Positions 49,949 to 62,203 of a stretch of DNA of 64,000 nucleotides are shown here, piece by piece. Numbering within the stretch: the first letter of the stretch is position 1; every line of letters starts with the position of its first letter. Below the pieces are notes generated by a model. The model had not been told where the DNA came from. It ran no database searches and saw nothing but the letters and a program-made list of their open reading frames with translations. Source of the stretch: Falsirhodobacter algicola. GTDB taxonomy: Bacteria; Pseudomonadota; Alphaproteobacteria; Rhodobacterales; Rhodobacteraceae. The position numbers were made by a program, and so were the translations under genes. Location of the stretch: contig NZ_CP047289.1 in the NCBI RefSeq assembly GCF_018279165.1, positions 62,001-126,000 on the forward strand, in the 5' to 3' direction.

Positions 49949-51208
49949 ATGGACTTCGATCCCTTCGCGTTCACCCAAAGCATCAAGAAATTCGTTCAGG
50001 AAAAGCAGGTTGACGCTGCCGAGAGCCTGATAAGGGATACGGTCGATCGGGGGCATCTGGGCGCGAAGCATTATCGGATCCTGTTTGCCGAAAGCATTGT
50101 GAAGTCTTTCAAGGGCCAGAAGGAGCGGGTGCGCAAATACCTCGCATCGCGCAATTCCGACGATTACGAAGTCATCTCATGTGATCATTCGGCCATCGGT
50201 ATGGTCGGCGAAGTTCCGGACGCGTTCACCCCGGATCTGGACGAGGGATCGTATTCGACGAAGTTCCGCACATCGCCGCTGACGATCGGGTTTCCGGACG
50301 ACCGGATTCCGCCGGGCGATGCGGAGAAGTTCAAGAAGGCCGGCTTCGACAAGCCCGCCGCCACGATGCAGCGCGATGGCATGTTCGTTGCGCGCGATTG
50401 CCGGGTGTCCGCCCTTGGGGGCGATGACGCCACCGTCGTGAACAACGACGGCCATGTGTACGATTCGCGCGCATCGCGCGTTGCGAAGATCTCTCCGTCG
50501 GTTCTGGTGATGAAACCGCAAAGGAGCATTCCCGAAGCGTTCATCCTGCCGTTCCCGCATTCCTCGGCCAATTATTATCACGTCGTGTCGGAGATGATCT
50601 ACGGCCTGCGTTTCGCGGACCGGATCGGTCCCACCGTTCCGATCGTCTACGATGCCGATCAATTCAATCTGCTGCCGATGATGTGCGCGGCGCTGAAGAT
50701 CGACGAAAGCCGCCTCGTTCTGCGCGAGGATGTGGTCGATGCCCGCATTGGCACCGCCTATCTGCCGGACTCGCCGTCCTTCTATTGGAACTCCGAGATA
50801 TACGCCTTTTTCCGCGCGGCCTGCGTTCCGATCGGGACGGGCAATGGGCCGCCGAGAAAGCTCTATATCTCGCGGCAGAAATCGAAGCGGTCCGCGATCT
50901 ACGAAGTGCCCCTGCAAGAGAAACTGCAGGAACGCGGCTTCGACATCGTTCACGCCCAAGATCTGACCGTCGCCGAGCAGATCCGCATCTTCGCGGATGC
51001 GACCTGCGTCATCGCCCCCCATGGGGCCGGGCTGTCGAACATCCTGTATTCGAAGCCCGGGCTGAAGATCATCGAGATTTTCGACGACAACATGATCTCC
51101 CCCGATTTCTATCAGCGCAGCAAGTTCATCACGGACGATTATACCCCGGTGATCGCGGGCGCAGGCGTGCCCGATATGTGGGAACGGATCCGCCCGCTTC
51201 TGGACTGA
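49949..51208 (+). CDS. GT61 (DUF563) family glycosyltransferase
   Basis: A 419-residue protein. The C-terminal half shows GT61 marks: FPHSSANYYHVVSEMIYGL, KLYISRQKSKRS, and the signature APHGAGLSNILYSKPG. These enzymes act in capsule or exopolysaccharide building. The N-terminal 150 residues are lysine-rich and unrelated. Base and codon use are visibly more AT-rich than the neighbours, and no strong ribosome-binding site precedes the ATG. It stands alone between glyS and the PPDK-like gene, which suggests acquisition (inference). Confidence 0.75.
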   Translation: MDFDPFAFTQSIKKFVQEKQVDAAESLIRDTVDRGHLGAKHYRILFAESIVKSFKGQKERVRKYLASRNSDDYEVISCDHSAIGMVGEVPDAFTPDLDEGSYSTKFRTSPLTIGFPDDRIPPGDAEKFKKAGFDKPAATMQRDGMFVARDCRVSALGGDDATVVNNDGHVYDSRASRVAKISPSVLVMKPQRSIPEAFILPFPHSSANYYHVVSEMIYGLRFADRIGPTVPIVYDADQFNLLPMMCAALKIDESRLVLREDVVDARIGTAYLPDSPSFYWNSEIYAFFRAACVPIGTGNGPPRKLYISRQKSKRSAIYEVPLQEKLQERGFDIVHAQDLTVAEQIRIFADATCVIAPHGAGLSNILYSKPGLKIIEIFDDNMISPDFYQRSKFITDDYTPVIAGAGVPDMWERIRPLLD

Positions 51209-51263
51209 GGCCCCCCGCGCCCGGCCCATTGGCGGGGGCGCGTGCAGCGGCTATGGTTGCGTC

Positions 51264-53840
51264 ATGCAGATGACCCCCTCGCCGCAGGACCATGTCCGGA
51301 TCACGCCCACCCAGTCGATCAGCGCCTTGGCGCATGGATGGCGCGCGAAGTGCCTTCAGCGGCTGATCCGCCTTGATGTGCCGGTGCCGCCCACGGTGGC
51401 GCTGCCCATCACCACGGTGCGCGCCATCGCGCAGGGGCAGGCGGTGGATTGCGCGCCGATCCTTGCGCAATTCGGCGCGAGCGCGCTTCTGTCCGTCCGG
51501 CCCAGCCCGCAGAACCCCGATTGGGGCGGGCCGAGCACGGTGCTCAACATCGGCATGAACGCCGCCCGCCATGCCGAACTGATCGTCACCCATGGCGCGG
51601 AAACGGCGGACCGGCTCTATCTGCGCTTCGTGCGGGCCTATGCGATCCATGTCGCGCGCCTCGATCCCGACATGTTCGACGGATCGAGCCTCGAGGATGC
51701 GCTGCGTGCCTATCGCGATCAGACCGACGAAGGATTTCCCGACGATCCCGCCCGCCAGCTGACCGAGGTCATGCGCTCCATGGCGCGGGCATGGGAGGGG
51801 ACGAGCGCGCGGCTGCTGCGGCAGGCCAAGGGCGCACCGGAGGGGGCGGGCCTCGGCCTTTTGGTGCAGGAGATGGCGCAGGGCACGGGGCCGGGGCTGT
51901 CGGGGTCCGGCACCATTCAATTCGTGGACGGGCAGACGGGACAGCCGGGCATCCGCGGCGCCTTTCGCGTGCAGGGCGCCGCCCCTCAGCCCGAGGCGCC
52001 GATCGCGCTGACGCGCCGGTCCGACGCCCCGTCGTTGCAGGACAGCGCGCCGGAGATATTGGAAGCGCTGGTCCGCCATGGCGCGCGGTGCCGCGAACGC
52101 CTGCGCGAGGAGATGCAGATCGAGTTCACGGTGGCCGACGGGCATCTGTCGGTGCTGGATGCGGTGCGCGTCGTGCGCACTTCGCGGGCGGCGGTGCAGA
52201 TCGCGGTCACGCTGGCCGATGACGGCGTGATCCCGCACGAGGAGGCGCTGCTGCGCATTCAGCCGCGCTCCTTGTCCGAAGTGCTGCACCCGCAGGTCGA
52301 TCCCGGCGCGCCGCGCGACCGGGTGGTGCAGGGGATCGCCGCCTCGCCGGGGGCGGCGTCGGGGCGGATCGCCTTCACCTCGCTCGCGGCGCAGACCTTC
52401 GCCGCGCGGGGGGAGCCGTGCATCCTCGTCCGGCGCGAAACCACGCCCGAGGATATCCGCGGCATGCATTCGGCCGCGGCCGTGCTGACCGAACGCGGCG
52501 GCGTGACCAGCCATGCGGCGGTGATCGCGCGCGGCCTTGGCGTGCCCTGCGTCGTGGGGGCGGGGGATATGCGCCTCGATGTGCGCGAACGCCAGTTGAC
52601 CGCGCCCGATGGCCGCGTCTTCGTCGAGGGGGACATCCTGACGGTGGACGGCTCTTCGGGCGAGGCGCTGGCCGGGGCGATGGCGATGGTGGCGCCGTCG
52701 CTGGACGGCAATGTGCGGCGGCTGCTCGGCTGGGCGGATGCGGCGCGCGACATCGGGGTGCGGGCCAATGCCGACACCCCCGCCGATGCCGAACTCGCCC
52801 GCGAATTCGACGCCGAGGGGATCGGCCTCTGCCGGACCGAGCACATGTTCTTCGAGGAGGACCGCCTGACCGTCATGCGCGAGATGATCTTCGCCGACAG
52901 TCCGACGGACCGCGCCGCCGTGCTGGCCCGCCTTCTGCCCATGCAGCGCGAGGATTTCCTGCGCCTGTTCGAGATCATGGAGGGGCGGCATGTCTGCATC
53001 CGCCTGCTGGACCCGCCGCTGCACGAATTCCTGCCCCATACCCGCGAGGGGCTGCGCTCCTTGGCGGAGGCGCTGGACCGCCCCCTGTCGGAGATCACCC
53101 GCCGGGCCGAGGCGCTGGCCGAGTTCAATCCGATGCTGGGGATGCGGGGCGTGCGCCTTGGCATCGCATGGCCCGAGATCTACGAAATGCAGGCCCGCGC
53201 CATCTTCGAGGCGACGCTGGATTGCGCCGCCCGCGGCATCACCGTGGTGCCGGAGATCATGGTCCCCCTCGTATCGGCCCGCAGAGAGTTGGAGCTGGTG
53301 CGCGCGCGCATCGATGCGGTGGCGGCGGCGGTGCGGGCGCGGCACGGGGGCAGCTTCGATTACCGCCTCGGCGCGATGGTCGAAACGCCGCGCGCGGCGC
53401 TGCGGGCCGGGGATCTGGCTGGCAACGCGGCCTTCTTGTCCTTCGGCACGAACGATCTGACGCAGATGACCTATGGGCTGTCGCGCGATGATGCGGGGCG
53501 TTTCATGGGCGCCTATCTGCAAAGCCGCGTCTTTCCCGAAGACCCGTTCCACGTCCTCGATGCCGATGGCGTGGGGGAGCTTTTGCTGATCGGCGCGGGG
53601 CGCGGGCGGGCCGCGCGGCCGGACCTGACGCTCGCGCTCTGCGGCGAACACGGGGGCGATCCCGACAGCATCGCATTCTGCCGCAAGGCGGGGTTCGACT
53701 ATGTCTCCTGCTCGCCCTATCGGGTGCCGCTGGCGCGTCTTGCGGCGGCGCATCTGCGGCTGGCCGAGCGCGAAACCCCGCCCGGAGAACGGGACTGGCG
53801 CACCGGCGATCTGCGCCGCGCCGCGCCGCCCGCGGCCTGA
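51264..53840 (+). CDS. PEP synthase/PPDK-like protein with degenerate ATP-grasp domain
   Basis: An 858-residue homologue of pyruvate phosphate dikinase. The swivelling-domain phospho-His417 is in GGVTSHAAVIARG, the PEP/pyruvate barrel has GMRGVRLGIAWPEIY, GAMVETPRAAL and FGTNDLTQMTYGLSRDDAG, and catalytic Cys793 is in LCGEHGGD. In contrast the N-terminal nucleotide domain lacks GGKGANL (GWRAKCL here, 25-31), the SGA loop after SVR, and the GEF..QGEDVV acidic block. It may not use ATP, and may work as a PEP-driven phosphotransfer protein. Named ppdK only by overall homology. Confidence 0.75.
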   Translation: MQMTPSPQDHVRITPTQSISALAHGWRAKCLQRLIRLDVPVPPTVALPITTVRAIAQGQAVDCAPILAQFGASALLSVRPSPQNPDWGGPSTVLNIGMNAARHAELIVTHGAETADRLYLRFVRAYAIHVARLDPDMFDGSSLEDALRAYRDQTDEGFPDDPARQLTEVMRSMARAWEGTSARLLRQAKGAPEGAGLGLLVQEMAQGTGPGLSGSGTIQFVDGQTGQPGIRGAFRVQGAAPQPEAPIALTRRSDAPSLQDSAPEILEALVRHGARCRERLREEMQIEFTVADGHLSVLDAVRVVRTSRAAVQIAVTLADDGVIPHEEALLRIQPRSLSEVLHPQVDPGAPRDRVVQGIAASPGAASGRIAFTSLAAQTFAARGEPCILVRRETTPEDIRGMHSAAAVLTERGGVTSHAAVIARGLGVPCVVGAGDMRLDVRERQLTAPDGRVFVEGDILTVDGSSGEALAGAMAMVAPSLDGNVRRLLGWADAARDIGVRANADTPADAELAREFDAEGIGLCRTEHMFFEEDRLTVMREMIFADSPTDRAAVLARLLPMQREDFLRLFEIMEGRHVCIRLLDPPLHEFLPHTREGLRSLAEALDRPLSEITRRAEALAEFNPMLGMRGVRLGIAWPEIYEMQARAIFEATLDCAARGITVVPEIMVPLVSARRELELVRARIDAVAAAVRARHGGSFDYRLGAMVETPRAALRAGDLAGNAAFLSFGTNDLTQMTYGLSRDDAGRFMGAYLQSRVFPEDPFHVLDADGVGELLLIGAGRGRAARPDLTLALCGEHGGDPDSIAFCRKAGFDYVSCSPYRVPLARLAAAHLRLAERETPPGERDWRTGDLRRAAPPAA

Positions 53841-53955
53841 ATCCGCCCCTTCTGTGGACTTCTGCAGAAAAAACTGTTAATAGCGCGCCGTCATGCGCAA
53901 ACCGGCAGATATTTCCGGGGGATGCGTGGCGGATGGGGCAGCGCAAAGAGGCGAC

Positions 53956-54567
53956 ATGCGGGTTTTCGGACTGGTACTGGGACTGGGGCTCGCATGGGCG
54001 GGGCTGGCATGGGCGAACACGGGCGGCACCACCGCGCCGACGGTCGCGGCGGGGCACTTCGCCTCGAACTATGTGGCGCCGGATGTCTCGCTTCCCGAAG
54101 GCCGTCTGCCGCTGGAACCGCATCTGCCGATCATCCGCTACGATGCGGCGTGGCTTGCCAGCCAGACGCCGGACGTGGCCCATGACGCCGATTGGAAATG
54201 CCTTGCCGAGGCCGTCTATTTCGAGGCGCGGGGCGAGACGCTGAAGGGCCAGTTCGCCGTGGCCGAGGTGATCTTGAACCGCGTTGATGCCAAGGATTAT
54301 CCCGACACCGTCTGCGCCGTCGTCACGCAGGGCGAGGATGGGCCGGGCTGTCAGTTCTCCTTCATCTGCGATGGCAAGCCCGAGATCGTGACCGAAGAGG
54401 GCGCGTACGAACAGGCGGGCCAGATCGCCTCGTTGATGCTGGCGGGTGCGCCGCGCGGGCTGACGCTGGGCGCCACGCATTTCCACACGCGCGCCGTCAA
54501 TCCGGGCTGGGCCTCGCGGCTGCCGAAGACGGCGACGATCGGCGGACACATCTTCTATCGCGAGTGA
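53956..54567 (+). CDS. SleB-type cell wall hydrolase, exported
   Basis: A 203-residue protein with a signal peptide (MRVFGLVLGLGLAWAGLAWA) and a Hydrolase_2/SleB domain: CLAEAVYFEARGE includes the catalytic Glu, followed by AVAEVILNRVDAKDYP, CQFSFICDG and ATHFHTRAVNPGW. It should cleave peptidoglycan in the periplasm. ATG 53956 was preferred to ATG 53893 because only the former starts a signal peptide and has GAGG upstream. Confidence 0.88.
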   Translation: MRVFGLVLGLGLAWAGLAWANTGGTTAPTVAAGHFASNYVAPDVSLPEGRLPLEPHLPIIRYDAAWLASQTPDVAHDADWKCLAEAVYFEARGETLKGQFAVAEVILNRVDAKDYPDTVCAVVTQGEDGPGCQFSFICDGKPEIVTEEGAYEQAGQIASLMLAGAPRGLTLGATHFHTRAVNPGWASRLPKTATIGGHIFYRE

Positions 54568-54588
54568 AACCGGCATAGGGTCGCGCGC

Positions 54589-55344
54589 ATGAACGATCGT
54601 ATCTTCCTGCGCGACCATGTGGTCGAAACCGATATCGGCGCCTTCGAGGTGGAGCGCGGCCGTCCGCAACGCCTGCGCTTTGCCGTGGAGGTGGAGGTGA
54701 CGCGCGTCGCGGCGGGCGACGATGTCGATCTGATCCTGTCCTATGACCGCATCCTCGAGGCGATCGCGGACGAACTCGCGACCGCGCGCGTGGCCCTGCT
54801 GGAGACGCTGGCCGACGGGATCGCGGCGCGCCTTCTGGCCCATCCGCAGGCGCAGGCCGTGCATCTGGAGATCGAGAAGCCCGATCGCGGCCCCTTCGTG
54901 CTGGGCATCCGCGTCACGCGCCGCCGCGGCGAGGTGGAGGCCGCCGCCGAGGCCGCCACGCCCCCGCGGCTGGTGTGGCTGGGCGCGGGCGGCACGCCCG
55001 TGGCGGGCGCGGTGAACTGCGTCGCCGCCCCCCCCGCGCCCGAGGCCGCCGATCCTGCGGCGCGCCACCGGCTTGCGCTGCTGGCGCTCGATCAGGCGGC
55101 ATGGCTTCGGATGGGGCCGGGGCGCACCGTCTCCGCCACCCGGACCGAGATGGATTGGGCGCTGCGTCAGGGGCTGGCGGTGATCTGGGCCCCGTCGAAG
55201 ATGGTGCTGGATGCGGCCGACCCGCCCGCCGACACCTCGGCCGAAGGGCTGGCCCTGTGGCTCGCCCGGACGCTGCGCTGCACCGAGATCACGGCCCTTG
55301 AAACCTTTTCGGCGGAAAGCCGCATCGCCGTGGTGCCCGGCTGA
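54589..55344 (+). CDS. folB: Dihydroneopterin aldolase with C-terminal extension
   Basis: The first 118 residues are a FolB domain (IFLRDHVVETDIGAFEVERG, LSYDRILEAI, VALLETLADGIAARLL, VHLEIEKPDRG). It converts dihydroneopterin to hydroxymethyl-dihydropterin and glycolaldehyde. Residues 128-251 form an extra domain; the stretch SAEGLALWLARTLRC resembles the SDSLAAWLA segment of amino-acid-kinase-fold proteins, an assignment I hold loosely. Followed by folP and glmM on the same strand. Confidence 0.82.
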   Translation: MNDRIFLRDHVVETDIGAFEVERGRPQRLRFAVEVEVTRVAAGDDVDLILSYDRILEAIADELATARVALLETLADGIAARLLAHPQAQAVHLEIEKPDRGPFVLGIRVTRRRGEVEAAAEAATPPRLVWLGAGGTPVAGAVNCVAAPPAPEAADPAARHRLALLALDQAAWLRMGPGRTVSATRTEMDWALRQGLAVIWAPSKMVLDAADPPADTSAEGLALWLARTLRCTEITALETFSAESRIAVVPG

Positions 55345-55380
55345 CTGGACACGGGCCGCACCGTGGGTAGAAGTGCGGCC

Positions 55381-56355
55381 ATGACCTGTTTCCGCCCCAT
55401 CGCCCAGACCGATCCCGCCCGACCGCGCGGCGCACTGACGCTTGCCGGCGGCTGGTGCTGGTTCGCCTTCGTGGAGGTGATCGAGCGCGGCCACCGCGAG
55501 GTGATCGCCGCCGCCGAACTGCCCGAGGATATGCGCGCGCGGCTGACCGCACAGCGCCCGGCGCTGCACGGCCTCGGCTGGGACATGCCGCGCATCATGG
55601 GCATCGTGAACGCAACGCCCGACAGCTTTTCCGATGGGGGCAGCTATGACCCCGTCGCGCAGGCCCGCGCGATCGCGGTCGATGCCGATCTTCTGGATAT
55701 CGGCGGCGAGAGCACGCGCCCCGGCGCCGCCACCGTCCCGGTGGAGGAAGAGATCGCCCGCATCCGCCCGGTGATGGCCGCGTTGCAGGGCCTTTGCCCG
55801 CTGTCCATCGACACGCGCAAGGCCCCAGTGGCCGCCGCCTCGGGCGCGCAGATGGTGAACGACGTCTCGGCAATGCTGTACGATCCGGACATGGCCGCAA
55901 CGGTTGCGCGCATGGGCGCCTCGGTCTGCCTGATGCATGCCCAAGGCGCGCCGGAGACGATGCAGGACGATCCGCGCTATGACGATGTGCTGCTGGATGT
56001 GTACGCCCATCTGGAGGAGCGGATCGCCGCGGCCGAGGCGGCGGGCATTCCCCGCGCGCGCATCGTGGTCGATCCGGGGATCGGTTTCGGCAAGACGCAG
56101 GCGCATAACCTCGCGCTGATCCGGGGGCTGTCGGCCTTTCACGGGCTGGGATGCCCGATCCTCCTCGGCGTGTCCCGCAAGGGCTTCATCGGGCGGATCG
56201 GCGCGGCCGAACGGCCGGCGGACCGGATGCCCGGCAGCGTGGCCGTAGGGCTGGCGGGCGTGGCGCAGGGGGCGCAGATTCTGCGCGTGCATGATGTGGG
56301 GGCGACGCGGCAGGCGCTGGCGCTCTGGATGGCCTCGACGAAAGGGACGATATGA
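55381..56355 (+). CDS. folP: Dihydropteroate synthase
   Basis: A 324-residue enzyme condensing hydroxymethyl-dihydropterin-PP with p-aminobenzoate. The core starts around residue 75: [71 protein letters not shown] and [13 protein letters not shown] 70-residue N-terminal extension precedes the barrel. Its stop overlaps glmM (ATGA). Confidence 0.96.
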   Translation: MTCFRPIAQTDPARPRGALTLAGGWCWFAFVEVIERGHREVIAAAELPEDMRARLTAQRPALHGLGWDMPRIMGIVNATPDSFSDGGSYDPVAQARAIAVDADLLDIGGESTRPGAATVPVEEEIARIRPVMAALQGLCPLSIDTRKAPVAAASGAQMVNDVSAMLYDPDMAATVARMGASVCLMHAQGAPETMQDDPRYDDVLLDVYAHLEERIAAAEAAGIPRARIVVDPGIGFGKTQAHNLALIRGLSAFHGLGCPILLGVSRKGFIGRIGAAERPADRMPGSVAVGLAGVAQGAQILRVHDVGATRQALALWMASTKGTI

Positions 56356-57695
56356 ACCGCAAGCTGTTCGGCACCGACGGGGTGCGCGGCACCGCCAACA
56401 CCGCCCCCATGACGGCCGAGGTCGCGCTGCGCCTCGGCCTTGCGGCGGGCAAGTATTTCCAACGCAAATCGGCCTTGCCGCGCGTGGTGATCGGCAAGGA
56501 CACGCGCCTGTCCGGCTATATGCTGGAAAACGCGCTGACGGCCGGGCTGACGGCGATGGGGATGAACGTGCTGCTGCTTGGCCCGGTGCCGACGCCGGCG
56601 GTGGGGTATCTCACGCGCTCCATGCGGGCGGATCTGGGGGTGATGATCTCCGCCAGCCACAACCCGCATCAGGATAACGGCATCAAGTTCTTCGGCCCCG
56701 ACGGCTTCAAGCTGTCCGATGCCGCCGAAGCCGAGATCGAGGCGCTTCTGGGCACCGACATCCCGCTGGCCGATCCCGGTGCGATCGGGCGCGCCAAGCG
56801 GATCGAGGATGGGCGCGGGCGCTATCAGGAATACGCCAAGACGACCTTCCCGCAGGGGGTGCGGCTCGATGGGCTGAAGGTGGTGATCGACTGCGCCAAC
56901 GGTGCAGCCTATCGCGCCGCGCCGGAGGTGCTGTGGGAGCTAGGCGCCGAGGTGATCCCCGTAGGCACCAGCCCGAACGGCAAGAACATCAACTTGCGTT
57001 GCGGCTCCACCCATCCCGAAGCGGCGGCCGAGGCGGTCGTGGCGCATGGCGCCGATGTCGGCATCACGCTGGACGGGGATGCGGACCGGGTGATGATCCT
57101 CGATCAGCAGGGCCGCGTGGCGGATGGCGATCAGATCATGGCGCTGCTGGCCGCCCGTTGGGCCGAAGAGGGGCGCCTGAAGGGCGGGGCGCTGGTTGCC
57201 ACCGTCATGTCGAACCTTGGGCTGGAGCGGTTCCTGCAGGGGCGGGGCCTGCGTCTGGAACGCACCCCGGTGGGCGATCGCTATGTCGTGGAGCGGATGC
57301 GCGAGGGCGGCTTCAACCTCGGCGGCGAGCAGTCGGGCCATATCGTGATGACCGATCACACCACCACGGGCGATGGCCTCGTGGCCGGGTTGCAATTCCT
57401 TGCGGAAATGGCCCGGTCGGGGCGGGCGGCGTCGGAACTGACCCACAGTTTCGAAACGGTGCCCCAGATGCTGAAGAACGTTCGCTATGCCGCCGGGCAG
57501 GAACCGTTGGCCGCGCCGTCGGTGCAGGCGGCGATCGCGGCGGCCGAGGCGCGCCTGAACGGGCATGGCCGCCTTCTGATCCGCAAGTCGGGAACGGAGC
57601 CGCTGATCCGCGTCATGGCCGAGGCCGAGGATACCGATGTGCTGTCGCAGGTCGTGGACGGCATCGTGGAGGCGGTCAGCCAAGCGGCGGTCTAG
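56352..57695 (+). CDS. glmM: Phosphoglucosamine mutase
   Basis: A 447-residue alpha-D-phosphohexomutase making glucosamine-1-phosphate for UDP-GlcNAc. [13 protein letters not shown] opens it; the phosphoserine loop is [15 protein letters not shown], the metal loop is LDGDADRVM, the sugar loop GGEQSGHIV and the phosphate-binding [12 protein letters not shown]. Coupled to folP; the folP-glmM pairing is common in bacteria. Confidence 0.97.
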   Translation: MNRKLFGTDGVRGTANTAPMTAEVALRLGLAAGKYFQRKSALPRVVIGKDTRLSGYMLENALTAGLTAMGMNVLLLGPVPTPAVGYLTRSMRADLGVMISASHNPHQDNGIKFFGPDGFKLSDAAEAEIEALLGTDIPLADPGAIGRAKRIEDGRGRYQEYAKTTFPQGVRLDGLKVVIDCANGAAYRAAPEVLWELGAEVIPVGTSPNGKNINLRCGSTHPEAAAEAVVAHGADVGITLDGDADRVMILDQQGRVADGDQIMALLAARWAEEGRLKGGALVATVMSNLGLERFLQGRGLRLERTPVGDRYVVERMREGGFNLGGEQSGHIVMTDHTTTGDGLVAGLQFLAEMARSGRAASELTHSFETVPQMLKNVRYAAGQEPLAAPSVQAAIAAAEARLNGHGRLLIRKSGTEPLIRVMAEAEDTDVLSQVVDGIVEAVSQAAV

Positions 57696-57752
57696 GGAAC
57701 CTTTGCCGCAAGGGCGTGTTTCCTTTGCGATGATGCGAAAGGAAGCGGACCG

Positions 57753-57866
57753 ATGCAGGTTGAAACTCTTCTCGTCCTCGGTGCCGGACTGAGCCTTCTG
57801 GCGGCGGCGGCCTTCGTCTTCGGGCCGCGGCCGGCGCGGGCGAAGGCCGGGGCGGGACGCAAGTGA
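57753..57866 (+). CDS. 37-residue putative membrane microprotein
   Basis: ATG with an AAAGGAAG ribosome-binding site eight bases upstream opens a 37-codon frame: MQVETLLVLGAGLSLLAAAA, then a basic tail rich in Arg, Lys and Ala. One membrane helix with positive C-terminus in the cytoplasm is predicted. It lies 57 bp after glmM and runs to the hairpin terminator, as real last genes do. No family known; too short for certainty. Confidence 0.5.
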   Translation: MQVETLLVLGAGLSLLAAAAFVFGPRPARAKAGAGRK

Positions 57867-57892
57867 AAAGGGCGCCCGGTGGGGCGCCCTTT
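57867..57892. terminator. Bidirectional terminator before ilvC
   Basis: The 10-bp stem AAAGGGCGCC / GGCGCCCTTT with a 6-base loop has A- and T-ends. It serves the plus-strand glmM end and the minus-strand ilvC end. Confidence 0.8.
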
Positions 57893-57897
57893 CGTCA

Positions 57898-59956
<2,059 letters not shown>

Positions 59957-59957
<1 letters not shown>

Positions 59958-62002
59958 TGGCGGCGCTGATGCAGGGTAGCGCCCCACGGGAGGCATGGCA
60001 CCTGTCCTCGCCTCTGATGCGGCGGGCGATCTATGCGCTGAAGGTGGCGCTGACGGTGGTTCTGACGCTGTTCGTCGCCTTCATGTTCAACCTCGATCAC
60101 ACCTATTGGGCGCTGATGACGGTGCCGCTGATCGTCCGCCCCGAGGCGGGAACGATGGTCTGGCGCAGCACGGCGCGGCTGGCGGGCACCTTCGCGGGCG
60201 GGCTTGCGGGCTGCGCGCTGGCGCTGTCCTTCGCGCAATCGCCGGTGCAGGCGATCGGTGGGCTTGCGCTCTTTCTGCTGCTCGTCGGCTATCTGACCCG
60301 GATGCAAAGCGGGATCGACGCCTATGGCTATGCCACCGGCGGGTTCACCGCGCTGGTCATCACGATCAGCGCCGCCACCGATCCGACGCTGGCATGGCCC
60401 CTGACGCTGGCCCGCCTGACCGAGACGATGATCCCGATCTTCTGCGGCTTCGTGGTGATGCTGGTCGTCTTTCCCCGCAGCGTGACGGACAATGCGGGCC
60501 GGTCGTTGCAGGCGGCGCGGGGGGTGCTGCTGGGCTTCACCGGGGATGTGCTGAAGGCCGATCACGCCCCGCCCTCCGCCCCCGAGCGGGAGGTGATGGT
60601 GGCCATCGGCGCAGCGCATACGGATCTGCGCTCGCTCGTCTATGAGCGCTCGCGCAAGGGGTGGCGGCGGCCGGGGATGGCGGATGTCGCCCATGCGATG
60701 GACCGCTTGACCGTGGCCGTGACCGCACTGCGCTTTGCCCAAGAGGATGCGCCCGGCGCCGCCGCCAGCCCCGTACGGGCCGAGCTCTTGACGCTGGTGG
60801 AGGCGCTGGCCGCCGCGCAGACCGCCGCCGAGCGGGTGGCTCTGGGCCAGCGCGCGGACCGGCTGACCGTCTTGCCCGAAGGCCCGCAGCCGATCCCGAA
60901 GGGCCGCCTTGCCGCCCCCGGCGATGTGGTGGCCCGCTGCCTTGCGCTGGTGGCGCTGCGCCTGCGCGAATTGGCATGGGCCGAGGCGCTTCTGGCCGAT
61001 CCCGAAGGCACCGCGCCGCAGATCCCGGCGCGGCCGGCGCGCCGCCCCTCCATCCGCCGCTACCGCGACCATGTGGCGGCGCTGCAGAACGGGGCGCGCC
61101 CGGCGATCATGCTGATCCTGATGTCGATCGCATGGCTGGGCACGGGCTGGTCGGCGGGGTCGTCGATCGTGACCATCGTGCCTGCCCTGACGCTGCTGCT
61201 GCCGACGATCGTGCCGCGCGCGGTGCGGGTGAAGGCGGGGCAGGCGCTGACGCTGGGGCTGACGGCGGGCCTCGTGATCGGCCTTGCGCTGATGATGGCG
61301 CTCAATCACGTCGAGGGGTTCGTGGCGCTTGCGCTGCTGCTGGGGGCCGCCGTCTTCGTCATCTTCTTTCTGGCCGGAGAGTTGCAGCTTCTGCCGCTGG
61401 CGATCGGCAGCATGATCATGATCTCGGTCGGGCTGCAATTTTCGAACACGCCCAACTTCGATCCGCTGACGCTGTTCAACGCGGCGGCGGGGCTGTTCTT
61501 GTTGCCGCCCTGTTTCATCGCGGCGCTGACCATCCTCTTCCCCGAGGATCGGGGCTGGCTGCGCAGCCATCTGCGGCGCGGCACGACGCGCCTGATGACT
61601 CGCGCCGCAACCGCCCGCAGCGACAGCCATGACGATGGTCTGGACGAGATGATCGACATGTTCACCGATTATGGGCCGGGCCTGTCCACCGATCTGCCGC
61701 AGGATGCCGCCCTGATCCGCCGCGCGCGGGGCGCGCTGGTGGCGAGCCTCTGCTGCCACGATCTGCGGCGGCAAGAGGCCTCGATGCCCGCAGGCATCGC
61801 CCGCCACGGCCCGGCGCTGCGCGCGGCGGCATGGGCGGCGGTGCGGGGGCGCGGGGTGCCGGACGCGCCCTTTGCCAGCCTTGCGGCCGCGCTCGGCCCC
61901 GTCCCGGACGACGCGACCCGCCGCTATGCCGAGATTGCCGAACTGCTGCGCAGCATCATATCGCGCCATATCCTGTCCCCAAACCCCAAGGAGGGCCCAT
62001 GA
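59957..62002 (+). CDS. FUSC family (AaeB-like) efflux transporter
   Basis: A 681-residue membrane protein with two blocks of about five or six helices (about 30-180 and 365-520) separated by a cytoplasmic region, as in AaeB and fusaric-acid-resistance proteins. The first block includes FVAFMFNLDHTYWALMTVPLIV, and the second includes RPAIMLILMSIAWLGTGW. With DUF1656 and HlyD partners directly downstream it forms an AaeXAB-type export pump for organic (aromatic or keto) acids. Confidence 0.88.
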
Positions 62003-62202
62003 AAAGCGAGATCGCCATTCTCGGGCTCTATGTGCCGGGGCTGCTGTTCTGCGCCGTCGTGGCGTCGGCGCTGTGGTTCCTCGTGGACGCGCTGATGCTG
62101 CGGATGGCGGCATGGCAATGGTTCTGGCATCCGCCGCTGGCGCGGCTTGCGCTCTATTTCCTTCTTCTGGCGCTTGCCGTCGCCCTCGTTCCGGAACTGT
62201 AG
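61999..62202 (+). CDS. DUF1656 (AaeX-like) small membrane protein
   Basis: A 67-residue protein with two membrane helices (ILGLYVPGLLFCAVVASALWFLV and a second near LALYFLLLALAVAL). DUF1656/AaeX proteins always lie with HlyD and FUSC pump genes; their job is unknown. It overlaps the FUSC stop by ATGA and has GGAGGG upstream. Confidence 0.88.
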   Translation: MKSEIAILGLYVPGLLFCAVVASALWFLVDALMLRMAAWQWFWHPPLARLALYFLLLALAVALVPEL

Positions 62203-62203
62203 A

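Noticed and set aside
53893-53955. Upstream ATG giving a 21-residue longer SleB-type hydrolase
   Set aside because: It would bury the signal peptide; the ATG at 53956 has a ribosome-binding site and a proper export signal.
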